From: Clostridiales bacterium
GTDB taxonomy: Bacteria; Bacillota; Clostridia; Saccharofermentanales; Saccharofermentanaceae
Length of the DNA stretch: 64,000 nt
Reading direction: 5' to 3'
Assembly: GCA_017617995.1 (NCBI GenBank)
Contig: JAFZVE010000045.1
Coordinates: 1 to 64,000, forward strand
Position numbers and translations under genes: made by a program. A model generated the notes under the pieces. It did no database searches. It had not been told where the DNA came from and was given only the letters and a program-made list of their open reading frames with translations. Shown here piece after piece: positions 10,034-18,539 of this stretch (its first letter is position 1; the number at the start of each line of letters is the position of its first letter).

Positions 10034-10068
10034 ATTCTTACTCCTCCTTATTCAAAACCATCCTGCGA

Positions 10069-10581
10069 TCACAATCCGATCTTCTGATAGATCCCCTGAA
10101 TAAACGGCGTCTTGTGATCGATATACCGATCTATATCATGTGGGAAAAGCACTGCCCCTTCTTTTTTAATCCGGCTGTACTCGTCGACCGCTTCGGGATG
10201 GGCGCGAAGATAGTCACGGAAGGCGAGGTGTCTTCTCAATTCCGATGCGTCTTTGTCGCAGACGTAGAGGTGATGATTCCGGAGATGCTCCTTGCCATCG
10301 TAGTCAAAAGCTTCGCGTCCGGGGATTCCTTTGTCGCCTCCGTGGCAGTACCCGATCCTGGCGAGTGCTTCGACCACCTGCGGGAGTACATCACGGCTTT
10401 CGATCACAACATCGATGTCGATGATCGGCTTTGCCGAGAGACCCTCGACTGAGGTGCTTCCGACATGCTCGATCGAGATAGCAAGATCTCCCAGCGCTTC
10501 AGAAATCTCTTCTCTGATTGCAAGAAAATCCTGCTTCCATATCTCGTTATACGGCTCCACCACGATATTTCTCGTTGCCAT
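10069..10581 (-). CDS. GrpB family protein (nucleotidyltransferase-like fold)
   Basis: 170 residues with the typical GrpB/UPF0157 segments: an N-terminal VEPYNEIWKQDFLAIREEI, the core IEHVGSTSVEGLSAKPIIDIDVV (a nucleotidyltransferase-like GS...D.D motif), and HHLYVCDKDASELRRHLAF. The length is normal for the family. Some family members are linked to dephospho-CoA kinase, but the activity of stand-alone GrpB proteins is not established. AGGAG lies 9 nt before the ATG. It probably forms a pair with the downstream deacetylase gene. Confidence 0.88.
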   Translation of the reverse strand: MATRNIVVEPYNEIWKQDFLAIREEISEALGDLAISIEHVGSTSVEGLSAKPIIDIDVVIESRDVLPQVVEALARIGYCHGGDKGIPGREAFDYDGKEHLRNHHLYVCDKDASELRRHLAFRDYLRAHPEAVDEYSRIKKEGAVLFPHDIDRYIDHKTPFIQGIYQKIGL

Positions 10582-10713
10582 TGGTCTTTTCTCCTACTGA
10601 TCACACATGATTCTTCGTCGATTTAAGAATTGCTTAATAATCTTCATGGTATCATAAGTATACTTAGAAAGCACGGCCTGCAGATGTGCTTTCGTACGAC
10701 CCGGGAGGAAAAG

Positions 10714-11187
10714 ATGAAAGGCTTTAAGATCACGAATCTGATCATGAATATTCTTATGTTTCTCTATGCATTTGCGTTTACCGGTCTGGTCGGAGGATTC
10801 TCTCTTCTGGAGATTTTCGTCGGCAGCTGGGGCCGGAACGAGGAAGCAGTCAGCGAAGCCGTTGTCCTCTTCTTCTCTTCGGCAGTAATTATCCTCCACG
10901 GATTTCTTGCTCTGATCTTCGGGATCGTCGCATTTGCCGCCTGGAGGAAAAAGCCGAAGCCTTATCTCATCACCCACCTGAGCCTTTCGATCAGCGGCAT
11001 CATCGGCATGGGCGGACTGTGTCTCCTGTACCGACTCTACTCAACAGGGGCATGCGATGTCATGGTCCTGGATAACCGTCTGCTCCGTGGGGAGTATCTC
11101 TTCCTTATGTACGTGGCTCTCTGCGTGATTGAACTTCTTCTTGCGGTCATCGCCTACGCTTCCGGAAGTGAGAGAACGATCGTATAA
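10714..11187 (+). CDS. Hypothetical four-helix membrane protein
   Basis: 157 residues from the ATG at 10714, chosen because GGGAGGAAAAG precedes it; the frame stays open upstream but without a ribosome binding site. Four hydrophobic segments (about residues 6-30, 42-72, 82-105 and 122-150) make it an integral membrane protein. I see no conserved polar residues that suggest transport or catalysis. Its last 34 nt overlap the 3' end of the convergent lipoprotein gene at 11154, so the two transcripts would be complementary at their ends. Confidence 0.55.
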   Translation: MKGFKITNLIMNILMFLYAFAFTGLVGGFSLLEIFVGSWGRNEEAVSEAVVLFFSSAVIILHGFLALIFGIVAFAAWRKKPKPYLITHLSLSISGIIGMGGLCLLYRLYSTGACDVMVLDNRLLRGEYLFLMYVALCVIELLLAVIAYASGSERTIV

Positions 11188-12404
11188 TCACCATCGCCGA
11201 GGATCTCCCGGAGTTCTTCTTCCGTGACTGAGTTGATCCTCCCGATCAGGTGGTGCTCCATATCTTTTTCTTCTGTTAAGATCGAGATCCTGTTTGTCCA
11301 GTGAAACGTGATAATATCTCCCGCGGAGCCTTCGTATCTGTTCGGGTACGCGATGGTAAAGTCATCCGGAGTCTCACCCAGAATCAGGTTTTCACCGTAA
11401 CTGAAGTCCGGATCTGCTTTCATCTCGATCGTCAGCGGGCCGTCCATAAGCATCGCATAGAGTTCCCACCCGTGTGCCTCATAGGCCAGCGTCGCAGTGA
11501 GTTTCGTCCCGTTTACCTCGATGAGCAGATCATCCCGCTCCCAACTGCGGTTGTTCTTCATCGCGAGCAGTTGTCCATGTTGGGAAACATACAGTACGAC
11601 AGGCCCCTTTTCCGCATCTTCCGTCGTCGTATATGTGTACGAATAGAAGCAATCGGAATAGTAATCTTCGCACCCGAGATTCATACAGATATCATCCGGA
11701 AGAGTATCGATCTTCTCTACCTCTGCGGAACAGAAATTGGTGATCGTGCCAATAACATCCGGATAAAGGGAGAGAAATTCCCGGCACGAGATGGAACAGT
11801 CCGGATAGAAGAACGAGTATGCGAGATCTTCGATATCCTGAAGGACATCAAGCTCGTAGCAGTATCCGCCGAAGATATAGTGTTGGTTTCCGTGTTCATC
11901 GTAATAGTTGAAATACAGCATCGACCCGTCGCAGACATCTTCGTGATGTCCTGCAAAAGCACTGCCGTCCCCATATTCCACGCAGAAGAGATAAAAATCG
12001 ATCAGGTCTTTATCCGGGATCACGACTTTCTGGTCTTCCGGATCGCTTTCGGAATGGTAGGTCCTCCTAAGCATCGTACCATCATAATGCAGTTCATAGT
12101 AACAGTCCCGGACCTCATCATTCCCCCAGTCAAAGGGCCCCAGATTCTCTACACCGATCGTCAGCATGATCCCGTCGATGCTCTTGATGGTAGCGAGGAT
12201 ATCATCGTACGACTGTGTAGGCTGGGGTGTAGGCGTGATCTGCGTTTCCGTGGGCGTGGTTTTCTTCTTCTTATCAGAATTTTTCTTTCTCTTCGTAGTC
12301 TCTTTTGCCGTCCCACACGACGCAAGGATCAGCGCCATCGCCATGATCAGAGCCGCGATGCGGCAGAGCTTCATATATCCGGACAATCTAATCTTATTAC
12401 TCAT
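11154..12404 (-). CDS. Hypothetical lipoprotein
   Basis: 416 residues from the ATG at 12404, which has GGAGGAAGGG at good spacing; an ATG 15 nt upstream is in frame but poorly placed. The signal peptide ends in the lipobox ILASC (Cys30). A Lys/Thr/Pro-rich linker (about residues 34-65) then leads to a soluble domain of about 340 residues rich in Asp, Glu and aromatic residues. I recognise no catalytic motif. The linker and anchored design suggest a surface-exposed binding protein. Transcription of the upstream AraC-type gene ends at a terminator at 12500-12532, so this gene probably has its own promoter in the 95 nt between. Confidence 0.6.
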   Translation of the reverse strand: MSNKIRLSGYMKLCRIAALIMAMALILASCGTAKETTKRKKNSDKKKKTTPTETQITPTPQPTQSYDDILATIKSIDGIMLTIGVENLGPFDWGNDEVRDCYYELHYDGTMLRRTYHSESDPEDQKVVIPDKDLIDFYLFCVEYGDGSAFAGHHEDVCDGSMLYFNYYDEHGNQHYIFGGYCYELDVLQDIEDLAYSFFYPDCSISCREFLSLYPDVIGTITNFCSAEVEKIDTLPDDICMNLGCEDYYSDCFYSYTYTTTEDAEKGPVVLYVSQHGQLLAMKNNRSWERDDLLIEVNGTKLTATLAYEAHGWELYAMLMDGPLTIEMKADPDFSYGENLILGETPDDFTIAYPNRYEGSAGDIITFHWTNRISILTEEKDMEHHLIGRINSVTEEELREILGDGDYTIVLSLPEA

Positions 12405-12499
12405 TTTCCCTTCCTCCATGCCTCTTCAGCAGAACACCTAAAAGAGGTGTCTTACACAATCATCTCTGTGTATAAGACGAGAAAACGAAACTATTTGTC

Positions 12500-12532
12500 C
12501 CAAAATAAAGGAATGGCGACATCGCCATTCCT
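12500..12532 (-). terminator. Rho-independent terminator of the AraC-type gene
   Basis: A perfect 11-bp stem, AGGAATGGCGA at 12509-12519 with its complement at 12522-12532, is closed by a 2-nt loop. On the minus strand it is followed by a T-rich stretch (TTTATTTTGG). It lies 27 nt after the stop of the regulator gene ending at 12559 and before the lipoprotein gene starting at 12404. Confidence 0.85.
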
Positions 12533-12558
12533 CTTGTGCCGGAACATTTACCGGTTGT

Positions 12559-13455
12559 CTATTTCTTCCGAATCGGGATCCACAGTTCACAGATCAGTCC
12601 CGGACGGCCCTTGGCGTCATCGAAGTAGAGCTCGTAGTCGGCCTCATCTACTGCTTCATAGCCGCTCTGCGGCAGGAACTCCTTATAGAACTTCTCCCAT
12701 GTCTCGCCAATCACATCCGCATTTTCACCGATGCAGTCGAATACGACATAAGTTCCGGGCTTTACGTCCCAGATCTCAAAGCCTTTTCCTTCGAGTTCTT
12801 TTGCGTCGAAATCAGGAGTATCCTCTTCGATCAGAATGCCGATGCCGTACTTAAATGTGGTCGCTCCTTCCGGTGTCGGTGTGCAGAGACCATAAAGGTC
12901 ACGGTTTCCGTCTTCTTTGAGCATCCAGATCGGACCAAGCAGCTGATTCTGATTGCATTCTGCCCAGAAATCCGGGATCTCGTGGTTGTCATCGTCGTTG
13001 ATGATCTCCGTCTTAAAAGTTCTGGTCAGTGCGATAAACTTCTTTGCTTCTGTCTGTACGATTCTATAGTCCATACTTTTACCTCCGTCAACAGTGAGTC
13101 GTATATTCAGGGGGCTGAAAAGTACGAGTTTTCCGGAGCCTTCTCTGGCTGCTTTCGGCGCGACACCGTGAAATCTCGTGAACGCTTTCGTGAAGCTCTC
13201 CGGCGTCTCATAGCCGTACTTCAAAGCGATGTCCGTGATCTTCCCGTCGGTCTCGACGATCTCTCTTCCTGCCAGGGAAAGTCTTCTGTTTCGGATGTAT
13301 GCATTCGCCGTGATGCCCGTAAGGAAGCTGAATGCCCTGTGAAACTCGTATGCCGAAGTGTGCACGTGCTTCGCAACGTCTTCATAGTTGATCTCCTCGA
13401 GGAGATGCGCTTCCATATAGGTGATGGCTTCCTGCATTGCTACGATCCATTCCAT
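12559..13455 (-). CDS. AraC-family regulator with GyrI-like effector domain
   Basis: 298 residues. Residues 1-105 hold two helix-turn-helix motifs of the AraC/XylS type, including YEDVAKHVHTSAYEFHRAFS and the second helix pair ITDIALKYGYETPESFTKAF. Residues about 125-298 form a GyrI-like/AraC-effector-binding domain (SMDYRIVQTEAKKFIALTR near its start, GFEIWDVKPGTYVVF in the middle). Proteins of this architecture act as cytoplasmic transcription factors that bind small, often hydrophobic or cationic, molecules, as in Rob- or BmrR-like multidrug sensing. No target gene is evident next to it; the GNAT gene upstream is the nearest candidate. AGGAGG lies 9 nt before the ATG and transcription ends at the hairpin at 12500-12532. 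Confidence 0.88.
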   Translation of the reverse strand: MEWIVAMQEAITYMEAHLLEEINYEDVAKHVHTSAYEFHRAFSFLTGITANAYIRNRRLSLAGREIVETDGKITDIALKYGYETPESFTKAFTRFHGVAPKAAREGSGKLVLFSPLNIRLTVDGGKSMDYRIVQTEAKKFIALTRTFKTEIINDDDNHEIPDFWAECNQNQLLGPIWMLKEDGNRDLYGLCTPTPEGATTFKYGIGILIEEDTPDFDAKELEGKGFEIWDVKPGTYVVFDCIGENADVIGETWEKFYKEFLPQSGYEAVDEADYELYFDDAKGRPGLICELWIPIRKK

Positions 13456-13566
13456 ACTTTCGTCCTCCTGTTGATGCTATTGTACGAAAGATACGCGGAC
13501 AGTACATTTCCTGCTTTGCGAAGTTCTGTCAGGTCATGCTTCGTATCTTGAGGTGACCTGATTCGA

Positions 13567-14493
13567 TTATATACCTTTTGTCTCCCTCTTCCAGAACGTC
13601 CAGTGAAAACCTTTTCCATAACCGATCTTCTCATAGAACGGATCGGCGCCACCGGTCATATGTGTCGCACCAAGAGCCTTCATGCGACGATAGTGAAGCG
13701 TTAGCGCGGATGCCGCAAGACCTTTTCTTCTATGGTCCGGATGCGTACAGAGCGGCTCCATATAGGCCAGGCGATTTTTCGGAACCCACCACATGCCGGA
13801 ATAGCAGACGTATTCGCCGGTTTTGTCTTCGATGATGATATCGTAATCATGTGTCTCGTGCGGAGACAGGTTCTGTGCGGATTCCACGAAGGCGCGGTAC
13901 TGTTTGGCCGGTGTCCAGTCGTCCGAATCATCTTCCTTATCCCAGTCGACAAACTCGCCTCTTTCCGAATGGCCGAATCCGTACCAGCAGAGCTTGGCCA
14001 GTTTCAGAATATCCACCTTGTCCGGCTCGACGAACCGGTAGCCTTCGGGAAGCTCATAACTTAGTTCGTTTTCAAAATCGAAGACTCTGTCTTCGTACTC
14101 GAATACCTTCTGGTAACCGCGCTTTTCGGCGGCTTTCTTCAGGTATTCCTGACCGCCGAAAAGGACAAACTGCTGCTGGTCATCGAAGTTCGGCATTTTC
14201 GCGATCGCGTAGTCGATCATCTCGTCCGCGAGGAACTCATAGCCTTTTCGAATATTGAAGAAAATGTTCGTCACCGGATCTTCGTAGAATACAAGTGCCA
14301 CGACCTTATCTCCGTCAAACCACAGTCTGTCGAGATCTGTGTACGACTTGTCCATCCAGTTTGAATGCATGGCGTATTCGAAGAAAGGAGCCGCCACACC
14401 ATTGTCCGCGCCCTTCTCATAGATATCGGTCAGAAAATCCCATACGAGAAGGAGATCCTCCGATAATTGAAATTGTTTCGTTGTAATGCTCAT
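13567..14493 (-). CDS. GNAT family N-acetyltransferase
   Basis: 308 residues. The C-terminal half contains the acetyl-CoA binding region LCTHPDHRRKGLAASALTLH (motif A, with the R-R-K-G-L-A pyrophosphate loop) and a following GATHMTGGADPFYEKIGY segment typical of GNAT motif B. The N-terminal half is less conserved and may be a second, degenerate GNAT-like fold, as in two-domain acetyltransferases. The substrate cannot be predicted. GAGGAATTACGAAT precedes the ATG, and a TATAAT-like box lies upstream on the minus strand near 14530-14535. Tandem with the AraC-type gene, 111 nt apart. Confidence 0.85.
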   Translation of the reverse strand: MSITTKQFQLSEDLLLVWDFLTDIYEKGADNGVAAPFFEYAMHSNWMDKSYTDLDRLWFDGDKVVALVFYEDPVTNIFFNIRKGYEFLADEMIDYAIAKMPNFDDQQQFVLFGGQEYLKKAAEKRGYQKVFEYEDRVFDFENELSYELPEGYRFVEPDKVDILKLAKLCWYGFGHSERGEFVDWDKEDDSDDWTPAKQYRAFVESAQNLSPHETHDYDIIIEDKTGEYVCYSGMWWVPKNRLAYMEPLCTHPDHRRKGLAASALTLHYRRMKALGATHMTGGADPFYEKIGYGKGFHWTFWKRETKGI

Positions 14494-14548
14494 ATTCGTA
14501 ATTCCTCGGAAATACCAGGTTGTAGTTTCATTATAGCAGTGCAGATCT

Positions 14549-14576
14549 TTGAAGGACTATAGACGGATGGTATACA
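14549..14576 (+). promoter_or_regulatory. Probable promoter of the NUDIX gene
   Basis: TTGAAG at 14549-14554, a 16-nt spacer and TATACA at 14571-14576, with TGG just before the -10 box (extended -10). It lies 77 nt upstream of the NUDIX start and points towards it. No operator was seen. Confidence 0.5.
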
Positions 14577-14652
14577 CGAACAGGTTTTCTGATAATATAT
14601 TCTTTGAAACATGAGTAGTTGATTGATCAACGGAAACGTACGAGGAAAAAAC

Positions 14653-15102
14653 ATGGAACGAAGAGAACAGGTTATCCTTACCAATATTTGCATGATCTAT
14701 GACGGATCGAAAGTCCTGGTAGAAGAGAAAGTCGGCAAAGGTGCGGACGGGATCATCTTCCCCGGCGGACACGTGGAGGAACACGAGCCGATCGTGGATT
14801 CCGTGATCCGGGAGATGAAGGAAGAAACAGGATTAACGATCGAAAATCCACTGCTCTGCGGTGTGAAAGAATGGATCAATGAAGACGGTTCCCGCTATGT
14901 TGTTTTCCTCTTCAAAACAGATCGCTTCTCCGGTGAGCTCGTCTCTTCTTCGGAAGGAAAAGTTTTCTGGATGGAGAAGAGTGAAGTACTGAAGTCAAAC
15001 TGGATCTGGCACATGGACTACCTGCTGCGGATCATGGCCGACGGCGAGTTTACAGAGCTGTATCTGGATTCTGCCGATGACTGGAAACCGGTGCTGAAAT
15101 GA
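14653..15102 (+). CDS. NUDIX hydrolase (MutT-like)
   Basis: 149 residues from the ATG at 14653, which has AGGA at good spacing; the in-frame ATG at 14623 has none. The NUDIX box is visible from PGGHVEEHE through VIREMKEETGL (pattern GGHxEx...REMxEETG, the last part giving the metal-binding REXXEE). It most resembles 8-oxo-dGTP diphosphatase-like MutT proteins of Firmicutes, so sanitation of oxidised nucleotides is the likely role, though substrate specificity cannot be read from sequence. The PPOX-type gene follows 33 nt downstream and is probably in the same operon. Confidence 0.88.
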   Translation: MERREQVILTNICMIYDGSKVLVEEKVGKGADGIIFPGGHVEEHEPIVDSVIREMKEETGLTIENPLLCGVKEWINEDGSRYVVFLFKTDRFSGELVSSSEGKVFWMEKSEVLKSNWIWHMDYLLRIMADGEFTELYLDSADDWKPVLK

Positions 15103-15135
15103 TCAGATTCGAAAGCTACGACATCGGAGGAGAAG

Positions 15136-15552
15136 ATGGACAAAGATAAGATCAGCAGATTCATAAAGAAGCAGAAAGTTTCCTTCATCTGTTCCCTGGA
15201 CGAAGAGGGATTTCCGAATATAAAGGCGATGCTGAAGCCGAGAAAATGTGTGGGACTTAAGGAGTTCTACTTCTCGACGAATACGTCATCCATGCGCGTC
15301 AGACAGTATCGTAAGAACCCGAATGCAAGTATCTATTTCTACCATAAAGGTCTCATCCGGTACGAGGGTGTCATGCTTACCGGAACGATGGAAGTCCTGA
15401 CGGATCAGGAAACGAAGAACATGATCTGGAGAAAAGGCGACACGATGTTCTATAAGCAGGGCGTGACCGATCCGGATTACTGCGTACTGAAATTCACGGC
15501 ACAGAAAGGCAGATATTACTGCGACCTGAAGACCGAGAGTTTCGAGGTATAA
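15136..15552 (+). CDS. Pyridoxamine 5'-phosphate oxidase-like flavin-binding protein
   Basis: 138 residues with the split-barrel PPOX/general stress protein 26 layout: an opening region FICSLDEEGFPNIKAMLKPR, then FYFSTNTSSMRVRQYRKNP (flavin-phosphate contact region) and ASIYFYHKG. The family contains FMN- or F420-binding oxidoreductases and stress proteins, and the substrate is not predictable. GGAGGAG lies 6 nt before the ATG. Probably co-transcribed with the NUDIX gene. Confidence 0.85.
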   Translation: MDKDKISRFIKKQKVSFICSLDEEGFPNIKAMLKPRKCVGLKEFYFSTNTSSMRVRQYRKNPNASIYFYHKGLIRYEGVMLTGTMEVLTDQETKNMIWRKGDTMFYKQGVTDPDYCVLKFTAQKGRYYCDLKTESFEV

Positions 15553-15615
15553 GTCAGATTCCGATCGAAAAAGATTCCAGGTTCTTGGGTAAATGTTCTT
15601 ACGAACTGTGCATGT

Positions 15616-16803
15616 TTATTTGTTTTTCAGATATCCGGTCAGCTGCGATACGATCGATTCGAGCCCCATCATGCAGTCGGGATCCGCGGTAGATGCGATA
15701 AAATAAACACGTCCGAATTCTTCTGTCTCGAAGACCACATTTTCGGAACCGTAACAGGCTACTGATCCCGAATGCCCATATGCGTGCTCTCCGTATGGAA
15801 ATAGTCCGCAGCCGTAATTCCCATCCTTGAAATCCTTCATGCGCGTAAGTGATTTCACACTGATAAGATCTCCGTCAAAAAGTGCCCGGTCAAAAACAAT
15901 CATGTCCGCCATACAGGAATGGATATCTCCGGCACCCCTCGCCCCTTCCTGGAACTGATGATAGCCGATCGTGCTGTCCGGAACACTCGTCTCATCCCCT
16001 ACCGTCATCGCGCTCGAGTGTGTCATCCCGAGAGGATCGAAGATCTCTCTTTTAACCGCTTCACCGAAGCTTTCTCCCGTGAGCTGCTCGATGATCAGCG
16101 CCAGAAGATGGTAATTCGTATTGCAGTAGCGGGTCTTCGTTCCAGGCTCGAACTGCAGATCCTGCGCATACAGAAAACTCAGGAATTCCTCATCCGTTAA
16201 GCCCGCTGTGGTAATGATCTCCTCCGGATCTCTGTCCGCACCCGCGAAGAAAACCTCTGCCTGGTTGACATAGTCGACAATTCCCGACTGCATATTAAGA
16301 AGATTCGCGATCGTGATTTCCCTTCCAGCCTTATACTCAGGGAAATACTTGGCGAGATAATCATCCATCCGCATCTTTCCCTGGTCGATCAGCTTCATGA
16401 CCATGACCGCCGTGAATGTCTTACTGATCGAACCGACCTCATAGATCGTATACGGATCCGATGGCGTATTGTCGATCGCCATCGCACCCGGTGCACCGAA
16501 GAGGATGATCTCCTCGTCAGTCGCAAGAAGCATGACACCGTGATACCCGTTTACCGAGGCAGACTGGATCACCGCCTGGATCAGCTTCTCATACTTCGTA
16601 TCTTCGTTGATGAAGAAGTGGTCGTCCGATTCTTTCAGATCCGGGAAATCGACCGGGCCTTTTTCCGTGGAGGAGGACCCGGTTTCTTCTGACTGAAGAG
16701 TAGAAGGCGTCGTATCCATCACGGACGTAGAATCGCTCTTACTACACGCCATACAGGGCAGGATCAATGTATGAATCAGTAACATGGCCAGCAATTTCCT
16801 CAT
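15616..16803 (-). CDS. Serine hydrolase lipoprotein (class C beta-lactamase family)
   Basis: 395 residues from the ATG at 16803, where a signal peptide begins; the frame runs further upstream without a signal. The lipobox PCMAC gives Cys20. The three active-site motifs of the class C beta-lactamase/DD-peptidase/esterase fold are present: SISK (in VGSISKTFTAVMVMKL), YCN (in RYCNTNYHLLAL) and HSG (in YGHSGSVACYG). The family includes esterases, D-aminopeptidases and peptidoglycan-acting enzymes; true beta-lactamase activity is less likely for a lipoprotein with this context. It would act on the outer face of the membrane. Confidence 0.88.
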   Translation of the reverse strand: MRKLLAMLLIHTLILPCMACSKSDSTSVMDTTPSTLQSEETGSSSTEKGPVDFPDLKESDDHFFINEDTKYEKLIQAVIQSASVNGYHGVMLLATDEEIILFGAPGAMAIDNTPSDPYTIYEVGSISKTFTAVMVMKLIDQGKMRMDDYLAKYFPEYKAGREITIANLLNMQSGIVDYVNQAEVFFAGADRDPEEIITTAGLTDEEFLSFLYAQDLQFEPGTKTRYCNTNYHLLALIIEQLTGESFGEAVKREIFDPLGMTHSSAMTVGDETSVPDSTIGYHQFQEGARGAGDIHSCMADMIVFDRALFDGDLISVKSLTRMKDFKDGNYGCGLFPYGEHAYGHSGSVACYGSENVVFETEEFGRVYFIASTADPDCMMGLESIVSQLTGYLKNK

Positions 16804-16943
16804 GGTTTTTCTCTTTCGGTGTAGTTGATTTTTCCAATCAGTTCGACCGCTCTTCGAGCACTGTCGGAAATCTTTCATGTCCATGCTATCACGCATTTAT
16901 GGATTTTCTATGGATTTCCGCGCTGTTCTTCAGTATCAGCATC

Positions 16944-17549
16944 TCAGACATACGACATGTCGCTGATTCTCTTGATACAGTGATGCCCGTTATCAAATAG
17001 GAGAAGATGGGATACGCCGCCGGCCAGTCCGTGGATATCCGCATGATGATATGCCTCGACAGAAAGACCCTGGAACATCGCGAAGAAAGAACTGAGGATA
17101 TCGCCGTGTGCCACCACGAGGATCGTATCGTGCTCATCCTTCATGATCTCTTCGTAGCACGGTCTCAGGCGGTTCCAGGCATCACGCCGGCTCTCTCCGT
17201 CCGAGAACAGACGGTCATCTACAGTTACTTCCGGATGTTCCAGATTCTCACGGAGCCACTGGACCGATTGCCCGCAGCACCTTCCGAGATTTCTCTCCCG
17301 AAGTTCCCTTCTCAGAATCGATTCCAGACCGAGGTGTTCCCCGATGATCTCGGCAGTCTGCTTGGCTCTCTTCAGATCCGAAGCATACATGACCGGATCC
17401 TGCCCTTCGAGTTCTTCTTTTAGTTTTCTTCCGATGTTGTCCGCCTGAGTCCGGCCGAGCTCCGTCAGATCCCAGTCTGTCCACGAGCCCACCATACCGT
17501 TGGTGTGGTGGACCGACTGCGTGTGCTGTATCGCAATAATGTGTTTCAT
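16944..17549 (-). CDS. Histidine phosphatase family protein with QHTQS instead of RHGET
   Basis: 201 residues of the phosphoglycerate mutase/acid phosphatase superfamily. The phosphohistidine motif usually reads RHGET; here it is QHTQS (residues 8-12). The nucleophilic histidine is kept but the preceding arginine is glutamine. Other catalytic positions are present: SDLKRAKQTA (second arginine), the ELRERNLG region, and VVAHGD (second histidine, about residue 151). A subgroup with QHxQS-type motifs exists in Firmicutes, so this is probably a natural variant rather than decay. Substrate unknown. AAGGAG precedes the ATG, and the gene begins 3 nt after the glycosylase stop, so the two are in one operon. 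Confidence 0.85.
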   Translation of the reverse strand: MKHIIAIQHTQSVHHTNGMVGSWTDWDLTELGRTQADNIGRKLKEELEGQDPVMYASDLKRAKQTAEIIGEHLGLESILRRELRERNLGRCCGQSVQWLRENLEHPEVTVDDRLFSDGESRRDAWNRLRPCYEEIMKDEHDTILVVAHGDILSSFFAMFQGLSVEAYHHADIHGLAGGVSHLLLFDNGHHCIKRISDMSYV

Positions 17550-17552
17550 GAC

Positions 17553-18035
17553 TTACTCCTTTTCTCTGATGCATCGCCATGCCTCGATGAGGCGGGCCTG
17601 ATTCCACATCGCGTTGGCCGGACTCGTCGACGGGAGGACGATGGCCTTCCTTTGGATATCGGGAAGAATGTATCTCTCATAATACTTCGCCGCTGTCTTG
17701 CCGTTTACATAAATCGCCCGGATCTTCGCCGTTTGCAGGATAGTGTTCAGGTCATTGGGAACCACATTCCTGATCGTGCTGTCCGACGATCCTTCGATCT
17801 CGCAGGAATGGATCACATCCCAGAGTGCGATGTGGTTCCTAAGAAGAAATGCTTTCTTCTCCTCGATCGTTTCAGGAGGATCTTCTCTGCACACTGCTGC
17901 CACGACCTTCCAGAAGCGGTTCTGCGGATGCCCGTAGAAGAATCCCGACTCTCTTGATTTCACCGAAGGAAAACTACCGAGTATCAGCACCTCGGCATGA
18001 CTGTCATACAAAGGTGGGATAGGGTGGACGATCAT
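17553..18035 (-). CDS. Hypoxanthine-DNA glycosylase (UDG superfamily, family 6-like)
   Basis: 160 residues from the ATG at 18035, preceded by GGAAGGAGAAAAGGAT; upstream in-frame ATGs lack a site. The uracil-DNA glycosylase fold is shown by ILGSFPSVKSRESGFFYGHP (motif 1, with the N-terminal GSFPS loop), NRFWKVVA, LWDVIHSCEI and the C-terminal VLPSTSPAN (motif 2 replacing HPSP). These match the DNA-deoxyinosine/hypoxanthine glycosylase group that removes deaminated adenine from DNA in base-excision repair. It lies directly upstream of the histidine phosphatase gene. Confidence 0.85.
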   Translation of the reverse strand: MIVHPIPPLYDSHAEVLILGSFPSVKSRESGFFYGHPQNRFWKVVAAVCREDPPETIEEKKAFLLRNHIALWDVIHSCEIEGSSDSTIRNVVPNDLNTILQTAKIRAIYVNGKTAAKYYERYILPDIQRKAIVLPSTSPANAMWNQARLIEAWRCIREKE

Positions 18036-18116
18036 ATCCTTTTCTCCTTCCGTCGAGCTGACTGACATAAGTATACCACGGTACATGACTCTTTCGTCAC
18101 ATTCCCCTCACTCCTA

Positions 18117-18145
18117 TTGACGCGCTCGGACTATCGGAGTAGTAT
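18117..18145 (+). promoter_or_regulatory. Promoter of the blaI-like/M56 operon
   Basis: TTGACG at 18117-18122, 17-nt spacer, TAGTAT at 18140-18145. The -10 box is buried inside the palindromic operator described separately, so a bound repressor would block RNA polymerase directly. The start codon of the BlaI-type gene is 30 nt downstream. Confidence 0.8.
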
Positions 18146-18163
18146 AGACTACAAGAATAGTCT
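18129..18163 (+). promoter_or_regulatory. Nested BlaI-type operator
   Basis: Three overlapping perfect dyads share GACTA/TAGTC arms. GTAGT-N4-ACTAC is at 18139-18152. GACTAT at 18129-18134 pairs with ATAGTC at 18157-18162. AGACTA at 18146-18151 pairs with TAGTCT at 18158-18163. BlaI/MecI repressors bind dyads with TACA/TGTA-like half-sites in their own promoter regions. Position over the -10 and ahead of a BlaI-family gene makes autoregulation likely. Confidence 0.75.
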
Positions 18164-18175
18164 GGAGGCATGATC

Positions 18176-18532
18176 ATGAAAGAGAAACTATTTGACAGTG
18201 AAGCCAAAGTGATGGAGATCATCTGGGACAAGGGGCCGATTACGGCTAAAGAGATCAGCCTGATCGCCGCAGATTCTATCGGCTGGAACAAGAATACTAC
18301 ATATACGATTATCAAGAAGCTCGAAGCAAAGGGCTTCCTCAGAAGAGATGAGCCCGGTTTCCTCTGCACGGCCCTGGTATCCCGTGAAGAGATTCAGAAG
18401 ACCGAAGCCAGATCACTTCTGGACAGAGTTTTCGGAGGTTCTCGAAGAGCACTTTTCTCGGCGCTTCTTGAGGACGAGACACTCACAGATAAAGAGATCG
18501 AAGATCTCCGTGATCTGATCGATAAAAGGTAG
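18176..18532 (+). CDS. BlaI/MecI/CopY family transcriptional repressor
   Basis: 118 residues from the ATG at 18176; GGAGG ends 7 nt before it, while the ATG at 18170 would be too close. Winged-helix DNA-binding domain of the BlaI type: AKVMEIIWDKGPITAKEISL followed by WNKNTTYTIIKKLEAKGFL, the classical recognition helix and wing, and a C-terminal dimerisation region. In the family, cleavage or release triggered by a BlaR1-type sensor peptidase relieves repression. The next gene, 7 nt downstream, encodes such an M56 peptidase, and a nested operator overlaps the promoter. What the system senses here is not known, because no beta-lactamase gene follows. Confidence 0.92.
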   Translation: MKEKLFDSEAKVMEIIWDKGPITAKEISLIAADSIGWNKNTTYTIIKKLEAKGFLRRDEPGFLCTALVSREEIQKTEARSLLDRVFGGSRRALFSALLEDETLTDKEIEDLRDLIDKR

Positions 18533-18539
18533 AAACAAT

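Noticed and set aside
15616..16803. True beta-lactamase giving resistance
   Set aside because: The SxxK/YxN/HSG motifs also fit esterases and DD-peptidases, and the protein is a lipoprotein without linked regulator; no resistance claim is justified.
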